From a virus: DNA of 43,388 nucleotides. Shown here in pieces: positions 39,292 to 43,388 of this stretch (position 1 is its first letter; each line of letters opens with the position of its first letter). The notes beneath the pieces were generated by a model. That model ran no database searches and was not told where the DNA came from. It was given only the letters and a program-made list of their open reading frames with translations. The stretch covers positions 1 through 43,388 of IMG/VR virus record IMGVR_UViG_3300045303_000112; one strand, written 5' to 3'. The position numbers and the translations under genes are program-made.

Positions 39292-39578
39292 GCTGTCGCC
39301 GTGGTGATAGCCGCGCGGGCTTTCTCGCAATCCAGACTGAAATTGGCCGGTGACCCTTCACCCAGGCGGTTAAATAAATACACGATGTCACGCTCATGCG
39401 ATAGAACACGTTCGAGTGCAGCAAGCAGATCAGGCGCGGCGGCTACAAGTTTCGCATCTTGCGGCAGCATTTCAAGTGTGGTGTATGTCTCATCCGCACC
39501 AATTTGGACATACGAATATGTCGGGCCGTGAATTGATTTCATTATTTTCCACGGTCCCTGCGTATGCTGTGTGCTCAT
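39288..39578 (-). CDS. Conserved early protein (HTQGPW...AAAPDLLAALE family), 96 aa
   Basis: GGAG eight bases before ATG 39578. N-terminus STQHTQGPWKI and middle KLVAAAPDLLAALERVL are hallmarks of a common phage protein family. Predicted small alpha/beta domain. Function unknown. Confidence 0.65.
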   Translation of the reverse strand: MSTQHTQGPWKIMKSIHGPTYSYVQIGADETYTTLEMLPQDAKLVAAAPDLLAALERVLSHERDIVYLFNRLGEGSPANFSLDCEKARAAITTATA

Positions 39579-39655
39579 AATCTCGTCTCCCTCGTTATCC
39601 TGCAAGTGCGCAGTCCGGGCGAGCCCTCCTTTTGTCCGCCGAGACTGGAACCTGT

Positions 39656-40159
39656 TCAGCGCTTCGTCTTAACTATCAAGCCGTGGACTGTGCGGAATTT
39701 AAACTGCCGCAAACCTGAGCATTCTTTGCACTGTCTGCGGCCATCCTTGGTGACATAAATATTGTCTGCGCTTAATGGATGACCGTGAAAGCAATACGTC
39801 TCTGTCCGGGCTATCTCACCACCCTTTCGGAAAATCGTTTTGGAAATTCCCATATATTTTCTCTTGTCAGCAGCATCACGCAGGTTCTCTAAATTTGTAC
39901 CAGCAAACAAGTGGTCTGGATTAACACAAGATCGAACATCGCACCTATGGCAAACCAACAGTCCGTCGGGGATTGCTCCGTGGGCCAGAGTAAATGCGAG
40001 GCGATGCGTTTTCCAACTTTTATTACCGGCCCACACAGTTCCGTAACCCTTCTCGTTTCTAAGCGACCCCATCCAAATCCAGCACCCGGAGAACGGGATG
40101 CGCTCTATGTGGCGCTCCAGCACTTCCCATTCCATTCCGTGTGTCACATTACGTCCCAT
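39656..40159 (-). CDS. HNH endonuclease, first gene of the leftward operon
   Basis: 167 residues from ATG 40159; a second in-frame ATG at 40135 (residue 9) is possible. HNH_3 core: [38 protein letters not shown], then [18 protein letters not shown]-terminus has [20 protein letters not shown] and QCKEC, the same kind of zinc site as the HNH gene at 37318. A/T-rich relative to neighbours. The predicted promoter would start the message almost at the first ATG, so translation may be leaderless or begin at 40135. Confidence 0.85.
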   Translation of the reverse strand: MGRNVTHGMEWEVLERHIERIPFSGCWIWMGSLRNEKGYGTVWAGNKSWKTHRLAFTLAHGAIPDGLLVCHRCDVRSCVNPDHLFAGTNLENLRDAADKRKYMGISKTIFRKGGEIARTETYCFHGHPLSADNIYVTKDGRRQCKECSGLRQFKFRTVHGLIVKTKR

Positions 40160-40166
40160 AACTTGT

Positions 40167-40194
40167 ACGATACACGATTTTGTGGTATGGTCAA
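40167..40194 (-). promoter_or_regulatory. Leftward promoter of the early operon
   Basis: On the minus strand TTGACC (forward 40189-40194) and TATCGT (forward 40167-40172) are separated by 16 bases. The expected start site is near 40160. A weaker rightward pair TTGTAC (40163-40168) and TATGGT (40186-40191), 17-base spacer, overlaps it. Confidence 0.5.
40170..40188. promoter_or_regulatory. Candidate operator between divergent operons
   Basis: ATAC-N11-GTAT dyad covering the overlap of the two promoter candidates, inside the only gap between the leftward and rightward operons. A T6A6 run (40199-40210) lies next to it. Position suggests binding of the HTH protein encoded at 40227. The half-sites are short, so confidence is low. 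Confidence 0.3.
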
Positions 40195-40226
40195 GTACTT
40201 TTTTAAAAAATACGCGGATTTATTGT

Positions 40227-40433
40227 ATGACAGCAAATGAAGTGCGCGAAATGTTGCGTGAGCACGTCGGCGAAGGCACGCAAGTTGAATTAGCAAAGAA
40301 AATGGGAATTTCGCCCACATACTTGAACGATATTCTGCAAGGCGCGCGGGAACCCGGCGGCTGCGTGCTCGATTGGCTAGGGCTAAAGCGGGTCGCGGAT
40401 TACGTTCCTAAGCGCAAAGCGAAACCGGCATGA
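40227..40433 (+). CDS. Cro-like helix-turn-helix regulator
   Basis: 68 residues from ATG 40227. The HTH is TQVELAKKMGISPTYLNDIL at about residues 18-37, typical of the Cro/XRE class; the C-terminus is basic (PKRKAKPA). Small size, lack of a protease domain and divergent position fit a Cro-type repressor controlling the two operons. No CI-like repressor is seen nearby. Stop overlaps the next ATG. Confidence 0.75.
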   Translation: MTANEVREMLREHVGEGTQVELAKKMGISPTYLNDILQGAREPGGCVLDWLGLKRVADYVPKRKAKPA

Positions 40434-40636
40434 TCGACCCTACCACGCCGGAATTGCCCGCCGAACGTTGCGGCAACTGCGCGATGGCTCGTCCGGCTGA
40501 CGATGCGAGCGGTATCCTGCACGCTGCGGGCTGGCTGCACTGCGAGCACCAGCGCGCGTGGGAGTTTGTGTCCCCGAATTTTGAGTGCCACTTTTCGCCC
40601 GCTCTCTGGCAGGCTAAACCGGCGGGAAAGCCGTGA
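40430..40636 (+). CDS. Small four-cysteine protein, 68 aa
   Basis: ATG overlaps the regulator stop. RCGNCAMARP, then GWLHCEHQR and FECHFSP provide four Cys and two His for a zinc site. No known family. Part of the short rightward operon. Confidence 0.55.
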   Translation: MIDPTTPELPAERCGNCAMARPADDASGILHAAGWLHCEHQRAWEFVSPNFECHFSPALWQAKPAGKP

Positions 40637-40971
40637 AGGACTGGAAACTCAAGCGCACGGCCCAATGTCTGAAATGTCCTTGGCGCGTTGCGACTGATCC
40701 GCACGATATACCAAACGGCTACGACGTGGAAAAACACCGCGCGCTATCTGCGACGATTGCAACGCCCGGCGACATATCCGGCATTTTCGAGCCCATGCGC
40801 GTTATGGCGTGCCATGACTCAGGCTCGGCGCATTGCGTCGGATGGCTCGCAAATCAACTCGGTCCTGGCAACAATATTCCGCTGCGCATCGCCATGACCG
40901 GCTGTTCTAACGCAAAATCGATCCGGCTTCGCGGAAAGCAGCACGCGACATTTGAGGACACGCTGCCATGA
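40633..40971 (+). CDS. DUF6283-like protein, 112 aa
   Basis: GTG start overlapping the previous stop. Motifs CLKCPWRVATDPHDIPNGY, then MACHDSG and CVGWLANQLGPGNN match the pattern I know as DUF6283, cysteine-rich phage/actinobacterial proteins. Likely zinc-binding. Function unknown. Confidence 0.6.
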   Translation: MKDWKLKRTAQCLKCPWRVATDPHDIPNGYDVEKHRALSATIATPGDISGIFEPMRVMACHDSGSAHCVGWLANQLGPGNNIPLRIAMTGCSNAKSIRLRGKQHATFEDTLP

Positions 40972-41270
40972 AATCGCTGATCCCGCCGATCCTGCACCGC
41001 CTGGGCCCCCTCTCAATCGAGCGCATCGGCGCCGAGCTCGGCAACCCGAACGATCGCACCCTGCGCGCCTGGCTCACTGCGCTGCGCGACGAAGGGCGCA
41101 TCCATCAGGTCTACGCCGGCCGTAGTGATTGCAACGGCCGGATTTACAGCTACGAGATCGGGCCAAGCTCCAGGCCGCTGCCGACGATGCGTGCAACCGA
41201 GTATCGGCAACCAATGGCCACGGGAACGCGCCCGGAGGCCGTGCGGCGGCTGTTCCGGCTGGATCAATAG
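40968..41270 (+). CDS. Winged-helix-like small protein, 100 aa
   Basis: ATG overlaps the previous stop. PPILHRLGPLSIERIGAELG, then RTLRAWLTALRDEGRIHQVY resemble a winged-helix DNA-binding domain, with the C-terminal tail basic. Possible early regulator; no family match. Confidence 0.55.
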   Translation: MKSLIPPILHRLGPLSIERIGAELGNPNDRTLRAWLTALRDEGRIHQVYAGRSDCNGRIYSYEIGPSSRPLPTMRATEYRQPMATGTRPEAVRRLFRLDQ

Positions 41271-41279
41271 GAGGATTTC

Positions 41280-41672
41280 ATGAGCGAACGTGGTCGTAGG
41301 CTTGAATTGTGCAAAGAATGGGGCGATAGCACCGGAGGCGAGTATTTCGATAGCTGGCTGATGGAAAAAGTTATTGCGATTGAGGCAGAGTTACAAAAAG
41401 CGAAAGACAAATATACCGCGCTATTCAACAAGACGCAGAGTACAGCTATGCACGCATCCGCGGCGGAAGGTAATGGTTGCTCCGATTGTGCTATCGATCA
41501 AGAAGCGTGCCCTGTCTGCTATCGTGTTTGGTGGAATAAGCGGCATCCGAACACGAATATCGTTGCCGCTGACGATTCAGAGGTGTTCGCGGCTAACCGT
41601 CGGGCAGAAGCCGCCGAAGCTGAATTAGAAAAAGCCACTGAGGCCCTGCGTCGGCTTTCCAGGCTGGAGTAG
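41280..41672 (+). CDS. Cysteine-containing coiled-coil protein, 130 aa
   Basis: AGGAGG at 41269-41274, six bases before ATG 41280. A central cluster CSDCAIDQEACPVC (about residues 62-75) suggests zinc binding; the N- and C-terminal thirds are coiled coils (AEAAEAELEKATEALRRL). Function unknown. Confidence 0.55.
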   Translation: MSERGRRLELCKEWGDSTGGEYFDSWLMEKVIAIEAELQKAKDKYTALFNKTQSTAMHASAAEGNGCSDCAIDQEACPVCYRVWWNKRHPNTNIVAADDSEVFAANRRAEAAEAELEKATEALRRLSRLE

Positions 41673-41674
41673 GG

Positions 41675-42262
41675 GTGCGCGCAATCGCGGTCCTGTTCGC
41701 CCGTGCGGATTCGGTTTATCGGACCCTGCCGGAAGTCGATATATGGGATGTGGAGCGTGATGCCAAGCGCTGGCCGGGTGGCTGTCCGCTGGTTGCGCAT
41801 CCCCCATGTCGCGCATGGGGACGCCTGCGCCAGTTTGCGAAACCGGCGGACGGAGAAAAAGCGCTTGCGCTGTTTGCGCTGGCGATGGTGCGCAAATACG
41901 GCGGCGTGCTGGAGCATCCGGCCGAATCGACTCTCTGGATTGATGCCTGCCTGCCGCGACCCGGACGGATGCCGGATGCGTTCGGAGGATACACGGCGCA
42001 GATCGATCAATTCGACTTCGGCCATCGCGCGGAAAAAACCACATGGCTGTATATAGTCGGCTGTCACCCCGACGATTTGCCGCTGATGCCGGCGCGCGAC
42101 GGTGCGCCTACGCATTGCGTGCGCCCGACTAAAGCTTATCCCAGGCTGCCATCAATAACCAAACCGGAGCGGGAGCATACCCCGCTTGCTTTGGCACAGT
42201 GGCTCTGCGAGGTTGCGCGCCGCTCCAGCATGGCGGATTTAAGTGAGGAACATCAACAATGA
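41675..42262 (+). CDS. Cytosine-methyltransferase-like protein with PPC motif
   Basis: 195 residues from GTG 41675, two bases after the previous stop. AHPPCRAWGRLRQFA (about residues 41-55) has the PPC catalytic motif of C5-cytosine methyltransferases, and GGVLEHPAESTLW (about 76-88) could correspond to the following ENV-type motif. The glycine-rich AdoMet-binding motif near the N-terminus is not recognisable and the protein is about half the usual length. A known stand-alone phage family; whether it methylates DNA is uncertain. Confidence 0.55.
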   Translation: MRAIAVLFARADSVYRTLPEVDIWDVERDAKRWPGGCPLVAHPPCRAWGRLRQFAKPADGEKALALFALAMVRKYGGVLEHPAESTLWIDACLPRPGRMPDAFGGYTAQIDQFDFGHRAEKTTWLYIVGCHPDDLPLMPARDGAPTHCVRPTKAYPRLPSITKPEREHTPLALAQWLCEVARRSSMADLSEEHQQ

Positions 42263-42495
42263 CAGACAATCAAGCCATTGCGCAAACACTCGACTACCTG
42301 CGCCAATCTAACCATAAAGAGCACGTTATTGCGGCTAGGTTGATTTCTGACTTACTCAGAGAGCTTGCGCGCCTGCGCGCCGAGAAAGGCTCCTTGCTGC
42401 GATCTGCGGTAGTTGTGGACGCGGGTAAAGCAACGCCGGAACAAATCATGCGCGGGGCCGCCATCATGAGATCGCTGAAAGAGCCGAAGACCTGA
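42259..42495 (+). CDS. Hypothetical helical protein, 78 aa
   Basis: ATG overlaps the previous stop; GAGGAA lies ten bases upstream. Two amphipathic helices (LDYLRQSNHKEHVIAARLIS, then LLRELARLRAEKG) and a short C-terminal helix. Last gene of the rightward operon. Function unknown. Confidence 0.55.
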   Translation: MTDNQAIAQTLDYLRQSNHKEHVIAARLISDLLRELARLRAEKGSLLRSAVVVDAGKATPEQIMRGAAIMRSLKEPKT

Positions 42496-42767
42496 GCGGG
42501 TGCTAAACTGACGCGCAACCGGCGCCGCTGGCTCCCTCCCGCGGCACCGGCCAGGCTCCGGATCGCTTATCCTATGTCGCGCATGCGTTCCGGGGCCGAC
42601 CCGAGATGCTCGGCGCGTGCGGCAACCGGGGCCACGCGCGGCTGAGACAGCCCCCGGCGCGCGGGTTGCGCTGGGGGCGAACAGAACGCTTGAAGCGCGC
42701 GGTATCCTATCCTGCGCGAGTAGAGCCAGGCCGGGGTCGGGCGTGACGTTCGCCCCGGCCGCCTACG
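42496..42767. other. Hairpin-rich noncoding region
   Basis: No credible ORF. Successive perfect or near-perfect hairpins: CCGAG-atg-CTCGG (42601-42613), GCGCGTG/CACGCGC (42613-42639), an 11-bp stem GCCCCCGGCGC/GCGCTGGGGGC with one G-U pair (42650-42678), GGCCGGGG/CCCCGGCC (42729-42760) and GCCTA-cgc-TAGGC (42761-42773). TATCCTAT occurs twice (42568-42575, 42702-42709). No T-run follows any of them, so simple termination is not the whole explanation. Could be a structured RNA, replication or packaging signal, or factor-dependent terminators between convergent genes. Confidence 0.5.
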
Positions 42768-43094
42768 CTAGGCGTAAAATTCCTGACCGCGACTGTCGTA
42801 CAGTGCGTTGGATGCCTGCTCAATCTCCATCCTGAGCATAGACTGATCGTTGTACAGTACGCGACTATCGTGCTCATAATCGATGCTGACGGGGCGGCTG
42901 TAGCCGCTCGCGCGTTGCACGTCGATTTTGACGATGCACAGTGCGTTGGGAAAATGGGCGCGAACGACGCGGCGATATTCGCGCGTCAGTGCGGCAATCC
43001 ATTTATCGGTATTGAAACCCTCAGGGGAGTCGCCAGTGAGATACTGGTCGGAGATGATTACGGTAAAGCGGCTGCGGTTCCGGTGGTTTGTCAT
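42768..43094 (-). CDS. Hypothetical protein, 108 aa
   Basis: Start at 43094 with GGAG seven bases upstream. Small alpha/beta protein (FTVIISDQYLTG near the N-terminus, ALCIVKIDVQRASGYSRPVS in the middle), no membrane segment or known motif. It has its own promoter (43158-43185) with an inverted-repeat operator, so it is regulated separately. Confidence 0.55.
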   Translation of the reverse strand: MTNHRNRSRFTVIISDQYLTGDSPEGFNTDKWIAALTREYRRVVRAHFPNALCIVKIDVQRASGYSRPVSIDYEHDSRVLYNDQSMLRMEIEQASNALYDSRGQEFYA

Positions 43095-43157
43095 TTTGCC
43101 ACTCCAGCCCCTGTATTCCCCGAGGCGCGGTGTTCCGCGAAATCGCGGTACAACTGA

Positions 43158-43185
43158 ACTATAAATAATGTGTAAAACAAGTCAA
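43158..43185 (-). promoter_or_regulatory. Leftward promoter with inverted-repeat operator
   Basis: Minus strand TTGACT (forward 43180-43185) and TATAGT (forward 43158-43163) with a 16-base spacer, pointing at the gene ending at 42768. The operator dyad overlaps the -35 hexamer and spacer. Confidence 0.6.
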
Positions 43186-43200
43186 GCGATTTTACACATT
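43167..43200. promoter_or_regulatory. Perfect 11-bp inverted repeat, probable operator
   Basis: AATGTGTAAAA (43167-43177) is the exact reverse complement of TTTTACACATT (43190-43200), with a 12-base centre that contains the promoter -35 hexamer. Centre-to-centre distance of about two helical turns suits a dimeric HTH repressor. Confidence 0.6.
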
Positions 43201-43211
43201 TATTTTAGAAT

Positions 43212-43388
43212 ATGATCGTCAGCCGCAGAAAACCAGGACCGGACCACTCGGCGGTGATGCGCGGGATTGCGCGGATGCGCCGGTTTGAGCGCGAGCGGGC
43301 AGCCTGGGTCAGATTACACCCTAACGCGAGTGCGGACGAAATCCGCCACGCCGTTGACCGCATCGCAGCGATGATTATGCCGAGCGCT
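43212..43388 (+). CDS. Basic protein fragment, cut by right window edge
   Basis: ATG 43212 opens 59 codons to the window end. Strongly basic N-terminus (MIVSRRKPGPDHSAVMRGIA), then an Arg-rich helix and DEIRHAVDRIAAMIM. It starts directly after TAGAAT (43206-43211), a possible -10, so translation may be leaderless. Transcribed away from the operator; product not recognised. Confidence 0.5.
   Translation, partial: MIVSRRKPGPDHSAVMRGIARMRRFERERAAWVRLHPNASADEIRHAVDRIAAMIMPSA

Noticed and set aside
42496-42767. tRNA gene in the hairpin-rich gap
   Set aside because: The stems do not form a cloverleaf and no anticodon or T-arm consensus is visible.

Overview
The window is a contiguous stretch of a tailed-phage (or prophage) genome, high in GC and almost fully coding, with gene starts and stops chained by ATGA/GTGA/TGATG overlaps. 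The gene set (tail and ejection proteins, one enormous polyvalent protein, tail appendage genes, a holin/endolysin cassette, an ERF plus YqaJ-type recombination pair, HNH homing endonucleases, and a small HTH regulator between divergent operons) fits a podovirus of a Gram-negative, probably proteobacterial, host. From memory, the combination with a giant virion-type polyprotein recalls the Bcep22-like Burkholderia podophages. I could not check this, and the host cannot be read from the window. No integrase, terminase, portal, capsid, tRNA or CRISPR array is visible; the missing morphogenesis genes presumably lie left of the window.

Layout. 1-6505: rightward structural genes, interrupted at 4120-4698 by a leftward DUF5710-like gene and a candidate small RNA with a perfect-hexamer promoter. 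6502-22569: one 5355-codon gene joining ejection-protein-like ends to a ParB-like domain, an N6-adenine methyltransferase (NPPF), a superfamily 2 helicase (GSGKT/DESQ), an HExxH zincin motif and a PLxRFG domain. Two of its glycine/proline-rich linkers, and a short stretch near the first, contain small +1-frame ORFs with their own ribosome binding sites. 22569-28669: rightward tail-appendage genes, an HNH-AP2 endonuclease, many microproteins, holin, lipoprotein and GH24 endolysin, ending at a terminator. 28974-40159: a leftward early operon of about 28 small genes, including ERF, DEDD exonuclease, coiled-coil protein, YqaJ exonuclease, a pentapeptide-repeat protein and two HNH genes. 40160-40226: divergent control region. 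40227-42495: short rightward operon beginning with an HTH regulator and including a PPC-motif cytosine-methyltransferase-like gene. 42496-42767: noncoding and rich in hairpins. 42768-43388: a leftward gene and a rightward gene cut by the window edge, separated by a perfect inverted-repeat operator.

How the parts fit. The left and centre build the tail and ejection apparatus; the giant protein may enter the cell with the DNA and combine DNA modification or translocation with anti-restriction. The lysis cassette follows. The leftward operon supplies recombination and host-takeover functions and is controlled from the 40.2 kb divergent region.

The most noteworthy signals are (i) small genes overprinted in the +1 frame of the giant gene, which suggest that it arose by fusing formerly separate cistrons; (ii) a roughly 105-bp element shared by the leaders of the structural gene at 4819 and the ERF gene, with a third core copy; (iii) a roughly 445-bp direct repeat, each copy carrying a paralogous 52-residue gene, flanking the recombination cassette; and (iv) the candidate small RNA near 4.6 kb.
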